Assembly (NCBI GenBank): GCA_947461015.1
Contig: CANHIR010000022.1
Location: forward strand, 1 to 16,336
From: Bacteroidota bacterium
GTDB lineage: Bacteria > Bacteroidota > Bacteroidia > Chitinophagales > Chitinophagaceae
Direction: 5' to 3'
Length of the DNA stretch: 16,336 nucleotides
Shown: piece after piece, positions 1-7,880 of the stretch
Layout: each line of letters begins with the position of its first letter
Numbering within the stretch: the stretch's first letter is position 1
The notes under the pieces: model-generated
Database searches by the model: none
Seen by the model: only the letters and a program-made list of their open reading frames with translations
What the model was told of the DNA's origin: nothing
Made by a program: the position numbers and the translations under genes

Positions 1-1340
1 TCTTCTATCACGCCAATATCTCCCGTGTGTAACCATCCGTCAATAATGGTTTCGGCTGTTAATTCCGGTAATTTATAATAACCTTTCATTACACTAGGTC
101 CTGCTACACAAATTTCGCCATCTGCTTCCAGTTTTAATTGAACACCATCAATTGGTAAACCAACGGTTCCAAATTTAGTATCCCCTGGTGTTCTAAAATT
201 GATACTGATGATAGGACTATTCTCTGTTGGACCATATCCTTCATAAACAGGTATTTGTGCTGCATTAAAAATGCGCAACAATTTTACTTGGCAAGCAGCT
301 CCTCCGGTTACAATAAACTTTACATTACCACCTAGACCTTCTCTCCACTTACTAAAAATTAATTTATTTGCAAGCTTTAATTGTAATTGATACCAAAAAG
401 AGCCTGGAATTAAATTGTCGTATTTTTCACCTAAGGCAACGGCCCAGAAAAATAATTTTCTTTTAATGCCTGTTAGCTCCTCGCCCTTCATCATTATTTT
501 TTCAAATACCTTTTCTAGTAATCTTGGTACGGTAGAGAATCCGTCTGGCGAAACTTCTTTTAAATTGTCACCAATGGTCTCCAATGATTCAGCATAATAA
601 ATACTCATACCACTATACATATAAATATAGGATGCCACTTTTTCGAAGATATGATTCAGCGGTAAAAAGCTTAATACTTTTTGGGTGGGCGCATCTGGAA
701 AAGGAAAACTTTTTTTACCAGATTGTAAATTAAAATAAACACTGTGGTGCGTTAACATAACCCCTTTTGGCGTTCCCGTTGTACCAGAAGTATAAATAAA
801 AGTAGCTACCTGCTCTACGGGGATTGTTTTTTTAATAACATCTACTTGTTCCAATAAATCGGCATCCTTTAAACATAATTCCGTCCAATGCTTTGCACCT
901 TCAATTGGATCGAAAGTATATACTTCTTTTAAACAAGGCACATTGTCTTTAATAGACATTACCTTATTATACAGTTCTTGATTGCTCGCAAACATATATT
1001 TTACAGAAGCATCATTTAAAATAAAAGTTAATTCCAATGGATTGGTGGTTGGATAAACGGGCACCCATATCACACCAATTTGTTGTGTCGCCATATCCGC
1101 CATTAACCATTCTGGTCGATTACTACTTATGATGGCAATTTTATCCGAACCCTCGGGTGTAAAATCATTTCCTGATAAACCCAAACTCAGTAATCCTGCA
1201 CTTAAGGAGTTTACGGTTGCTGCAACTTCGGCAGTGGAATAGGTTCTCCATCCACCATTTTCTTTTCCAGCCAACATCACTTCCTGTGGAAAATTTTGCA
1301 ATTGATGTTCAATACAATCAAAGAGTCTTTTTGGTTCCAT
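1..1340 (-). CDS. Long-chain acyl-CoA synthetase (AMP-forming), partial at left edge
   Basis: This is the N-terminal 446 codons of an adenylate-forming long-chain fatty-acid:CoA ligase; the frame is open to the left edge. The enzyme activates fatty acids with ATP and CoA for degradation or lipid synthesis, in the cytoplasm or at the inner membrane. Seen in the translation: the ATP/AMP-binding loop TSGTTGTPKG at residues 184-193, the adenylation motif YGPTE at 369-373 and HTGD at 438-441. Family members are usually about 590-600 residues, so the hinge and the C-terminal lid with the catalytic lysine lie outside the window. I chose the ATG at 1340 (MEPKRLFD) because it gives a normal N-terminus. 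An in-frame ATG at 1412 would add 24 Phe-rich residues and sits directly against a terminator T-run, so it is unlikely. Exact chain-length specificity cannot be read here. Confidence 0.93.
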   Translation of the reverse strand, partial: MEPKRLFDCIEHQLQNFPQEVMLAGKENGGWRTYSTAEVAATVNSLSAGLLSLGLSGNDFTPEGSDKIAIISSNRPEWLMADMATQQIGVIWVPVYPTTNPLELTFILNDASVKYMFASNQELYNKVMSIKDNVPCLKEVYTFDPIEGAKHWTELCLKDADLLEQVDVIKKTIPVEQVATFIYTSGTTGTPKGVMLTHHSVYFNLQSGKKSFPFPDAPTQKVLSFLPLNHIFEKVASYIYMYSGMSIYYAESLETIGDNLKEVSPDGFSTVPRLLEKVFEKIMMKGEELTGIKRKLFFWAVALGEKYDNLIPGSFWYQLQLKLANKLIFSKWREGLGGNVKFIVTGGAACQVKLLRIFNAAQIPVYEGYGPTENSPIISINFRTPGDTKFGTVGLPIDGVQLKLEADGEICVAGPSVMKGYYKLPELTAETIIDGWLHTGDIGVIE

Positions 1341-1412
1341 AAAGCAAACAAATTGTTTAACAAAGTACTCAAAAAGCTGCAGAAAAAAAAGAAATCCGGA
1401 GCAAGAAAACAT

Positions 1413-1440
1413 AAAAAAACCCAACATCCATGTTGGGTTT
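1413..1440 (-). terminator. Intrinsic terminator of the serC/DUF1015 operon
   Basis: A perfect 10-bp inverted repeat (1417-1426 with 1431-1440, 4-nt loop) contains the core ACCCAACA/TGTTGGGT. Read on the minus strand it is followed by seven T residues (complement of 1413-1419). It lies 32 nt past the stop of the DUF1015 gene and before the acyl-CoA ligase start, so it closes the upstream operon. The remainder of the 131-nt gap (1341-1471) is AT-rich; I saw no convincing promoter for the ligase gene in it. Confidence 0.85.
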
Positions 1441-1471
1441 CAAAATCATTAAGAATTATTTATGCTGTTTA

Positions 1472-2704
1472 TTAATAAATTAAATGCGTTAACAATCCAT
1501 CTCTTAATTTAGGCTCAAACCAAGTACTTTTTGGAGGCATTACTTCACCTGCATCGGCGATATTGAACAACTGGTCAATAGTAACGGGATATAAACTAAT
1601 AGCCAATTGCATTTCACCACTGTCTACTCTTTTTTCCAATTCACTCAAGCCCCTAATACCACCAACAAAATCAATTCTTTTATCGGTACGTTGATCCACA
1701 ATACCCAATAATTTTGATAAAATATTATTGGATAATATGGTTACATCCAATACTCCAATTGGATCGTTATCGTTATAAGTTCCAGGCTTCGCTGTTATAC
1801 GATACCATTTGCCTGCTAAATACATTCCAAAACTGTGTAATGATGTTGGCTTAAATGCACCTTCATGTTCAACAACTTCAAATTCAGTACCCAAGGCAGC
1901 CAAAAACGCAGCTTCGCTATGACCATTCAAATCCTTTACCACACGGTTGTAATCCATGATATGTAATTGATTGGATGGGAATAAAGTAGTTAAGAAATAA
2001 TCGGCAGCTGGCGTAGCTCGCTCACCCAATGCCAATTTTACTTTTGCAGCAGATGCAGCTCGGTGGTGACCATCGGCAATATAGGTACAAGGTACTTCGG
2101 TCGCAAAAAGATGGGTGATTTGGTCGATGGTATCCGTATCGGTTACGGCCCAAACAGAATGCTGAATGCCATCCTCTGTGATAAAATCGTACACAGGGGT
2201 TTTAGCCGTTTTCCATTTCTCAATTAAGGCATCAATAGAAGCTTGATTGCGGTATGCTAAAAACACATTGCCCGTTTGTGCCCCCGAGGTTTTAATATGA
2301 TTAATTCTATCCTGTTCCTTTTCAGGTCTCGTAAACTCATGCTTTTTGATAATACCATTATTATAATCATCAATGCTACTTACACAAACCAATCCCGTTT
2401 GTGCACGACCATCCATTATTAATTGATAGATATAATAACAAGGTTTTGATTCCTTAAATAAAACATCTCTTTGTACAAATGCATTTAAATTTTCTAAAGC
2501 TAAATCGTAAACTTGTTGACTATGAATATCGGTAGATTCTGGTAAATCAATTTCACTTTTTGTGATATGTAAAAAAGAATATGCATTGCCAACTGCTTCC
2601 AGTTTTGCTTCTGCACTATTTAAAACATCATATGGTTTACTTGCTACCTGCTTCGCTAATTGAGGCTGAGGACGAAGCGCTTCAAAGGGTCTAATATTTG
2701 CCAT
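1472..2704 (-). CDS. DUF1015 family protein (COG4198), serC-linked
   Basis: A 410-residue, apparently soluble protein of the DUF1015 family, whose biochemical role I do not know to be established. Family hallmarks seen here are the N-terminal IRPFEALRP, a central HEFT...DR segment (residues 122-133) and the highly conserved ADGHHRAAS (210-218). There is no signal peptide or membrane segment, so it is probably cytoplasmic, and the length is normal for the family. It lies 67 nt downstream of serC on the same strand and ends before a strong terminator, so it is the last gene of that operon. DGHHR-type motifs also occur in the ParB/sulfiredoxin-like fold, which includes a free-serine kinase (SerK). 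Together with serC linkage this makes a role in serine metabolism a reasonable but unproven inference. Confidence 0.9.
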   Translation of the reverse strand: MANIRPFEALRPQPQLAKQVASKPYDVLNSAEAKLEAVGNAYSFLHITKSEIDLPESTDIHSQQVYDLALENLNAFVQRDVLFKESKPCYYIYQLIMDGRAQTGLVCVSSIDDYNNGIIKKHEFTRPEKEQDRINHIKTSGAQTGNVFLAYRNQASIDALIEKWKTAKTPVYDFITEDGIQHSVWAVTDTDTIDQITHLFATEVPCTYIADGHHRAASAAKVKLALGERATPAADYFLTTLFPSNQLHIMDYNRVVKDLNGHSEAAFLAALGTEFEVVEHEGAFKPTSLHSFGMYLAGKWYRITAKPGTYNDNDPIGVLDVTILSNNILSKLLGIVDQRTDKRIDFVGGIRGLSELEKRVDSGEMQLAISLYPVTIDQLFNIADAGEVMPPKSTWFEPKLRDGLLTHLIY

Positions 2705-2771
2705 GGGCGCAAATATCGTTCTTTTTTTTGAGTAAAAGATTTTTTGTTGAAGCTGATTCGTTAAACAAAAT

Positions 2772-3830
2772 TTAAGAAAAATGGTGCATTAAATCACAAA
2801 ATGCTTGTACACTGCTCATAGGCAATGCATTATACATGCTAACCCGAATACCACCAACGGATCGGTATCCTTTCACGCCAATCATGCCTTCTTTTTTACA
2901 CATTGCTAAAAATGCTTCTTCTTTATTTGGATCGGTTAAAAAGAAAACTGCGTTCATAATACTACGATCTGCTTTTTCAATAGGACAATAAAATGCAGGA
3001 TGTTCATCAATGGTTTTATACAACAAAGCCGCCTTGGCTTCATTTCTTTTTTCCATCTCGGTTAAGCCTCCTTCTTTTTCAATCCATCTTAATGTTAACA
3101 AGCTAACATAAATTGAAAAAACAGGAGGTGTATTTAATAAACTTCCTGCTTCGATATGTTTTTGATAATCTAAGATGGCAGGAATTTTTCGATTTACGCT
3201 TCCCAATAAAGATTTTTTTATCACCACCATCGTTACGCCCGCAGCACCCATATTTTTTTGCGCACCTGCATATATTAAATCAAAATTTTTGAAATTGGTT
3301 GGCCTGCAAAATATATCGGAACTCATATCCCCAATTAATGGCACATTCACCTGTGGGTATTGATGCCACTGGGTTCCCTCCACCGTATTATTAGTGGTAA
3401 TATGCAAATAAGTAGTATTTTCTGGGAGCTGTAAGTCCTTTTTTAAATAAGTATGTTTTTTATCGGAACTATCTGCCACCACCGTTACAGGACCAAATAA
3501 TTTTGCCGCTGCAACCGCCTTATTTCCCCAAACGCCATTGTCACAAATTGCAGCCATCCCGTTTTCGTCTAACAAATTCATAGGTACTTGCATAAACTGC
3601 ATAGTAGCGCCTCCTTGTAAAAACAATACTTCATAATCATCTCCAATGTCCATTAATTTTTTTACGATACGCTTTGCCTCCTCCACTACTTCTACAAAAT
3701 GAGTAGTACGGTGTCCTATTTCTAAAATGGATAATCCAGTATTATTGAAATTATGAATTGCTGCTGCTGCCTGTTCTAAAACTTCTTTAGGTAATATAGC
3801 TGGGCCTGAATTAAAATTGTGCAAATGCAT
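2772..3830 (-). CDS. serC: Phosphoserine aminotransferase
   Basis: A PLP-dependent class V aminotransferase that converts 3-phosphohydroxypyruvate plus glutamate to O-phosphoserine plus 2-oxoglutarate in serine synthesis; it also acts in pyridoxal phosphate synthesis where the DXP-dependent route exists. The 352-residue length is normal. Visible motifs are the N-terminal NFNSGPAILP (5-14), SILEIGHRT (34-42), FLQGGATMQF (70-79), GDMSSD (167-172) and the PLP-lysine segment AGAQKNMG (188-195), with K192 the expected Schiff-base residue. The C-terminal GGIRVSMYN is also typical. No Shine-Dalgarno sequence is evident, only an A-rich leader, as is common in Bacteroidetes. It starts 17 nt after the DUF502 gene and is followed by the DUF1015 gene, so all three are likely cotranscribed. 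Confidence 0.97.
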   Translation of the reverse strand: MHLHNFNSGPAILPKEVLEQAAAAIHNFNNTGLSILEIGHRTTHFVEVVEEAKRIVKKLMDIGDDYEVLFLQGGATMQFMQVPMNLLDENGMAAICDNGVWGNKAVAAAKLFGPVTVVADSSDKKHTYLKKDLQLPENTTYLHITTNNTVEGTQWHQYPQVNVPLIGDMSSDIFCRPTNFKNFDLIYAGAQKNMGAAGVTMVVIKKSLLGSVNRKIPAILDYQKHIEAGSLLNTPPVFSIYVSLLTLRWIEKEGGLTEMEKRNEAKAALLYKTIDEHPAFYCPIEKADRSIMNAVFFLTDPNKEEAFLAMCKKEGMIGVKGYRSVGGIRVSMYNALPMSSVQAFCDLMHHFS

Positions 3831-3847
3831 TTGTAAAATATCTTTTT

Positions 3848-4504
3848 TTAATTATTTGGATCATCATCCACATCGGTCACACCGCCTGAAATAGCATACT
3901 TCATGGCTTCTGAGGCACTCACTCCATAAGGCAATTTTTTAATTCTATTAGTAGGTACCATATAGGTAATACCAGAAATCGCATATGAATGTGGTACATA
4001 AACTGTTAGATGATCTTGCAATCCAAAATGTTCTGTAGATTCCTGCGTAATAAATCCAACGCGCCAAACATCAAGTGCATCTACATTGACCAAAACAGGT
4101 TGATCAAATTTTTTCTTACTACCTGCAAATGCTTGTAAAAAATCTTTGATGGATGAATAAATGATTTTGATACCAGGTGTTTTTTCTAAAACCTTATCAA
4201 AAATGGAAATGATTTTCTCAATAAAAAATAAGGATGACAACCAACCTACTATTAATACCAATCCAATTGCAACCACAAAACCCAATCCCGTTACTTTGGG
4301 AATGCTCCCGTTAACAACAGCGAATTTTACTGGGAAAAGTAAATTTAAAATGTTGGGTAAAAAATTGTCTACCCAATTAAATACACTAACAATTACCCAT
4401 ACTGTTATGCCTATTGGGGCCAGTAAAACCACACCCTGGAAAAAAAGATGTGCTAGTCCATTAAATATCTTCCTAAGTCTAACTTTTCGCCTTGATGGTA
4501 GCAT
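3848..4504 (-). CDS. DUF502 family inner-membrane protein
   Basis: A 218-residue DUF502 (COG2928) protein, related to the plant LIKE-COV family; its molecular function is unknown to me. A basic N-terminus (RRKVRLRK) is followed by two membrane segments at about residues 18-44 (ending in the typical FNWVDNFLP) and 72-96. The soluble C-terminal half has the family signatures TPGIKIIYSSIKD (109-121), VPHSYAISG...MVP (170-184) and EAMKYAISGGV (199-209). Positive charges at the N-terminus suggest both termini face the cytoplasm. The stop is 17 nt from the serC start, making it the first gene of that operon. The start codon at 4504 is preceded by a short hairpin (4510-4524) that could affect translation. 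It is divergent from the TetR-type gene. Confidence 0.88.
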   Translation of the reverse strand: MLPSRRKVRLRKIFNGLAHLFFQGVVLLAPIGITVWVIVSVFNWVDNFLPNILNLLFPVKFAVVNGSIPKVTGLGFVVAIGLVLIVGWLSSLFFIEKIISIFDKVLEKTPGIKIIYSSIKDFLQAFAGSKKKFDQPVLVNVDALDVWRVGFITQESTEHFGLQDHLTVYVPHSYAISGITYMVPTNRIKKLPYGVSASEAMKYAISGGVTDVDDDPNN

Positions 4505-4509
4505 AATTG

Positions 4510-4524
4510 GGTGCTTTTAGCACC
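4510..4524. promoter_or_regulatory. Short perfect inverted repeat beside the DUF502 start codon
   Basis: GGTGCT-TTT-AGCACC forms a 6-bp perfect dyad ending 5 nt upstream of the DUF502 ATG. In the mRNA it would be a small hairpin covering the ribosome-binding region; as DNA it could be a protein-binding site. It has no T-run on either strand, so it is not a terminator. Function is inference only. Confidence 0.35.
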
Positions 4525-4574
4525 AAATTTCACCCTTTTTTGCCATTCAACATAAATAATAAAATAAATTGAGG

Positions 4575-4602
4575 GGAAACTTTGAAAACGAAAATAGTTT
4601 CC
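4575..4602. promoter_or_regulatory. Candidate operator for the TetR-type regulator
   Basis: An inverted repeat GGAAACT (4575-4581) and AGTTTCC (4596-4602), perfect 7-bp arms with a 14-nt spacer, spans 28 bp. It surrounds the -33 element and ends one base before the -7 element of the efflux promoter. Its size and placement fit a TetR-family dimer repressing its own operon. Binding is inferred, not shown. Confidence 0.45.
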
Positions 4603-4611
4603 GTAGTTTTG
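4582..4611 (+). promoter_or_regulatory. Bacteroidetes-type promoter of the efflux operon
   Basis: A TTG at 4582-4584 (-33 element) and TAGTTTTG at 4604-4611, an exact match to the Bacteroidetes -7 consensus TAnnTTTG, are separated by 19 nt, which is a normal spacing. Transcription would begin near 4617-4620, giving a leader of only about 10 nt before the TetR-type ATG at 4628. The match to a known sigma-factor consensus is seen; activity is inferred. Confidence 0.65.
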
Positions 4612-4627
4612 CGGCTCAAATTGAAGT

Positions 4628-5260
4628 ATGGAAAACCGTATATTATTCAAAGCTAGGGACTTAATGACACGTAATGGGGTTAAACACATTACCATGGACG
4701 ATATTGCCTCCCAATTAGGCATTAGCAAAAAGACCATTTATCAATTTTATAAGGACAAAGATGCTTTGGTGATGGCCGTGGTAAATTTTGAATTGGAAGA
4801 GCAGGCCTTAAAATGTCAGCGGACTCAGGATATGGCCGACAATGCAGTACATGAAATGTTCATGATTTTGGAAGACATCCAACAAATGTTTAAAAACATG
4901 AACCCAATGACCATGAACGAACTGGCAAAATATTATCCAGAAGCATTCCTTCGTATACAAAATCACAAGGATGAATTTATGCATAAGATTATAAAAACGA
5001 ATCTTATCAAAGGAATTGAACAGGGTGTATATCGCAAAGAAATTGATCCAGAAATTTTATCTATCTATCGTTTAGAAACAAGCTTTGTTCCTTTCAATGC
5101 ACAGCTTTATCCTTATAGCAAATTTGACATCGCAAAAGTAACCTTGCAAATTATTGAAAATTTTATATACGGAGTAATGTCTATTAAAGGAATTGAATTC
5201 ATGGAAAAATATAAACACGAAACGGTTGCTAATGCACCTGTTGATTTACAAAATAATTAA
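4628..5260 (+). CDS. TetR/AcrR family transcriptional regulator
   Basis: A 210-residue one-component regulator, normal in length for TetR proteins. The N-terminal DNA-binding domain is clear: RILFKARDLMTRNGVKHITMDDIA followed by the recognition-helix region GISKKTIYQFYKDKDAL (31-47). The rest is an all-helical ligand-binding and dimerisation domain with no recognisable subfamily motif, so the inducer cannot be guessed. It is the first gene of an operon with the TolC-like channel (40 nt downstream), adaptor and RND pump, which makes it most likely the local repressor of that pump. A promoter and a 28-bp inverted repeat lie directly upstream, suggesting autoregulation. The start codon is supported by the promoter position and by the N-terminal alignment to the family. 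Confidence 0.93.
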   Translation: MENRILFKARDLMTRNGVKHITMDDIASQLGISKKTIYQFYKDKDALVMAVVNFELEEQALKCQRTQDMADNAVHEMFMILEDIQQMFKNMNPMTMNELAKYYPEAFLRIQNHKDEFMHKIIKTNLIKGIEQGVYRKEIDPEILSIYRLETSFVPFNAQLYPYSKFDIAKVTLQIIENFIYGVMSIKGIEFMEKYKHETVANAPVDLQNN

Positions 5261-5300
5261 AGTATTAAAATAAACATAAAATAAACAAGCAATAAATAGT

Positions 5301-6638
5301 ATGAAAAAACTAAGTTTCCTCATCGCGGTTTTTGCAATCACTGCCTTAGCTAAAGCGCAGGATGCAAATAAAATTACGCATGCATTTTCACTTGACCAGT
5401 GTGTGGAGTATGCACAAAAAAATAATGTACAAGTTAAAAATGCATTATTGGCAATTGATGTGCAAGCACAAACCAATAGAGAAATAGCAGGTACTGCATT
5501 ACCAACCATTAATACAAATGTGAGTGGTACCGACTATCTAAAAATTCCAACCTCTTTATTGCCAGGTCAAATTTTTGGTGGGGCCCCAGGAACTTTTATA
5601 CCTGTTCAGTTTGGTACAAAATTTAATGCAAACTATGGCGCTAGCATCCAACAATTATTATTTGACGGTCAAGTATTTATTGCTTTGCAAGCAAGAGCCA
5701 CTTCCATGGATTTGCAAAGAAAAAATGCTGCTTTAACACAGGAAGTTATTAAGGCTAATATTTATAAAATATATTATCAATTGTCTGCTAGCAAAACACA
5801 ATTAAATATTTTAGATGCAAACATTAACCGTGTAAAAGCCCTAGCACATGACGCTGAAATTATGTACAAGAATGGTTTTGCAGAAAAATTAGATGTTGAT
5901 AAAATAAGTGTTCAATTAAATAACCTTGAAACAGAAAAGTTAAAAGCAAACAATAGTGTTGCCATTGGCTATATGGGTTTAAAAATGTTAATGGGCATGC
6001 CAGTAAAAGATAGCTTGTCATTAACGGATGTGATTAATGAAGGTAGTTTAACAAATGATATTTTAACCGAATCCGACTTTCAATACAATGTGCGTAAAGA
6101 TTTTCAATACTTAAGTACGGTGAAAAAAATGAATGAGTTTAACGTAAAAAGATATCAATTAAGCAACTTGCCAACGGTTTCCATGTCTGGCTCTTATTCT
6201 AAAAATGCACAAAGAAGTAAATTTGATTTTTTCCAAGGAGGCAATTGGTTCTCTACTTCCTTAGTTAGTTTGAATATTAACCTTCCTATATTCAACGGTT
6301 TTGCGACCGATGCACGTATTAAGCGAACAAAAATAGAATTGAAACAAACCGAAAACCAAATTGAGTCATTAAAAAATAGTATTGATAACGAAATCAATCA
6401 AGCTAAATTAAACTACATGTCTTCTGTAGCAACGGTTCAATTTCAAAAGAAGAATATGGAATTAGCAGAGAAAGTGTATCAACAAACAAAAAAGAAGTTT
6501 GAAGCGGGTACAGGATCTAATACCGAAATATCTGCTGCACAAACTGATTTAGTAAGTGCACAAAACAATTTTATGAATGCACTTTATGCAGCATTAATTG
6601 CTAAAGTAGATTTATTAAAAGCAACTGGAAAATTATAA
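5301..6638 (+). CDS. TolC-family outer-membrane efflux protein
   Basis: A 445-residue outer-membrane channel of the OEP family, which as a trimer carries substrates from the periplasmic adaptor to the outside. A signal peptide is visible at residues 1-19 (MKKLSFLIAVFAITALAKA, cut before Gln20). The mature start FSLDQCVEYAQKNN (29-42) is the classic first OEP helix. Long helical stretches rich in Gln, Asn and Lys follow in two halves, roughly 30-240 and 250-445; the second ends in AALIAKVDLLKATGKL, typical of the family. No lipobox is present. It lies between the regulator (40 nt) and the adaptor (29 nt), so it is cotranscribed with its partners. Confidence 0.95.
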   Translation: MKKLSFLIAVFAITALAKAQDANKITHAFSLDQCVEYAQKNNVQVKNALLAIDVQAQTNREIAGTALPTINTNVSGTDYLKIPTSLLPGQIFGGAPGTFIPVQFGTKFNANYGASIQQLLFDGQVFIALQARATSMDLQRKNAALTQEVIKANIYKIYYQLSASKTQLNILDANINRVKALAHDAEIMYKNGFAEKLDVDKISVQLNNLETEKLKANNSVAIGYMGLKMLMGMPVKDSLSLTDVINEGSLTNDILTESDFQYNVRKDFQYLSTVKKMNEFNVKRYQLSNLPTVSMSGSYSKNAQRSKFDFFQGGNWFSTSLVSLNINLPIFNGFATDARIKRTKIELKQTENQIESLKNSIDNEINQAKLNYMSSVATVQFQKKNMELAEKVYQQTKKKFEAGTGSNTEISAAQTDLVSAQNNFMNALYAALIAKVDLLKATGKL

Positions 6639-6667
6639 GAAAAAATATAACAAATAAATACACGAAA

Positions 6668-7840
6668 ATGAAACATAGTTTAAAATTATTTACAATTAGT
6701 ATCATGTTAATTACAGTTGCTTGTGGCGGCGGTGATAATAGCATTGAGGCAAAAAAAGCAAATTTAGAAAAGTTAAAAAAGCAAGTTTTAGAGATAAATG
6801 GTAAAATTGCTAGTTTAGAAAAAGAACTGGCAACTAGTGGAGCCGCAGAACAAGCGAAAGCAGTTTTAGTGGTGGTTGCGCCAATTGTGAATCAGGACTT
6901 TAATCACTTTATTGAATTACAGGGTAAAGTAGAGTCTGAAAGTGTTTCTTATGTTACACCTCGCGCAGGTGGTGGCCAAGTAAAGGCTTTGTATGTTAAA
7001 AGAGGCGACCGTGTAAAAAAGGGACAACTCATTTTACAATTAGACAACAGTTTAATTAAGCAAAGTGCCGCAGCTGCTGCACAAAATATTGAAACCATTA
7101 AAGCGCAGGCTGCTTTAGCTAGATCGGTTTATGAAAAACAAAAAAATCTTTGGGAACAAAATATTGGTAGCGAAATACAATTAATGACGGCTAAAACAAA
7201 TGCCGATGCATCTGCAAGTCAATTAAAAGCAGCGACTGAACAATTGGGCATGGTTAAAGATCAGCTTTCTTATACAAGTGTTTATAGCGATGTAGATGGC
7301 GTTGCTGAAGAAGTGAATGTTAAAGTAGGAGAATTGTTTGGCGGTCCAGGTCAAATTAAAATTGTCAATACCGAGAAATTAAAATTAACTAGTATGGTAC
7401 CTGAAAACTATGCTGGTAAAATTAAGGTTGGAACAGAAGCTACTTTGATTTTCCCGGACATCAATAAAACAATTGATGCCAAATTAGGTGTGGTGGGAAC
7501 TGTGATTGATCCACTGAGCAGAAGTTTTTATGTTGAATCTAAATTACCTATAGATAAGGACTTTCGTCCAAATCAATTGGTTCAAGTTAAAATCAAGGAC
7601 TATACTAAGGCAAACGCAATCATTATTCCAATTAACCTAATTCAAAACGATGAAAAAGGGAAATTCATTTATGTGGCTGCAAAAGAAGGCGGTAAACTTA
7701 TTGCACGTAAAAGAGCAGTGACCATTGGTGAATTTTATGGAAACAATATTGAAATTCTTTCCGGTCTAACAGCAGGAGAACAAATGATTACGGAGGGATT
7801 TCAGTCCTTGTTTGATGGTCAAAATATCATTACAAAATAG
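6668..7840 (+). CDS. RND efflux periplasmic adaptor (HlyD/AcrA family), lipoprotein
   Basis: A 390-residue membrane-fusion protein that links the RND pump to the TolC-like channel. The N-terminus has a lipoprotein signal with LITVAC, placing the lipidated cysteine at residue 19, so it is probably anchored in the inner membrane. A charged coiled coil (about 27-56, KKANLEKLKKQVLEINGKIA) precedes the core. The first half of the lipoyl-like domain is GGGQVKALYVKRGDRVKKGQ (101-120); the alpha-hairpin runs about 131-200, and the second lipoyl half VDGVAEEVNVKVGE follows at 209-222. Beta-barrel and membrane-proximal domains make up the rest. It lies 29 nt after the channel gene and 40 nt before the pump gene. 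The extra coiled coil between the lipid anchor and the core is not part of the minimal AcrA layout. Confidence 0.95.
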   Translation: MKHSLKLFTISIMLITVACGGGDNSIEAKKANLEKLKKQVLEINGKIASLEKELATSGAAEQAKAVLVVVAPIVNQDFNHFIELQGKVESESVSYVTPRAGGGQVKALYVKRGDRVKKGQLILQLDNSLIKQSAAAAAQNIETIKAQAALARSVYEKQKNLWEQNIGSEIQLMTAKTNADASASQLKAATEQLGMVKDQLSYTSVYSDVDGVAEEVNVKVGELFGGPGQIKIVNTEKLKLTSMVPENYAGKIKVGTEATLIFPDINKTIDAKLGVVGTVIDPLSRSFYVESKLPIDKDFRPNQLVQVKIKDYTKANAIIIPINLIQNDEKGKFIYVAAKEGGKLIARKRAVTIGEFYGNNIEILSGLTAGEQMITEGFQSLFDGQNIITK

Positions 7841-7880
7841 TAGGACAGTTTAATAATTTATAAAAGCACAATCGATCTAT

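Noticed and set aside
1341..1412. Longer start (ATG at 1412) for the acyl-CoA synthetase
   Set aside because: It adds 24 Phe-rich residues without family resemblance and begins directly at the T-run of the preceding terminator; the ATG at 1340 gives a normal N-terminus.
2705..2771. GATATTTG just upstream of the DUF1015 start as an internal promoter
   Set aside because: It has one mismatch to TAnnTTTG and no TTG at the right distance; not strong enough to call.
4161..4737. Open frames opposite or across the DUF502/TetR divergent region
   Set aside because: They overlap well-supported genes on the other strand or in another frame, show no recognisable domain, and would run through the mapped promoter.
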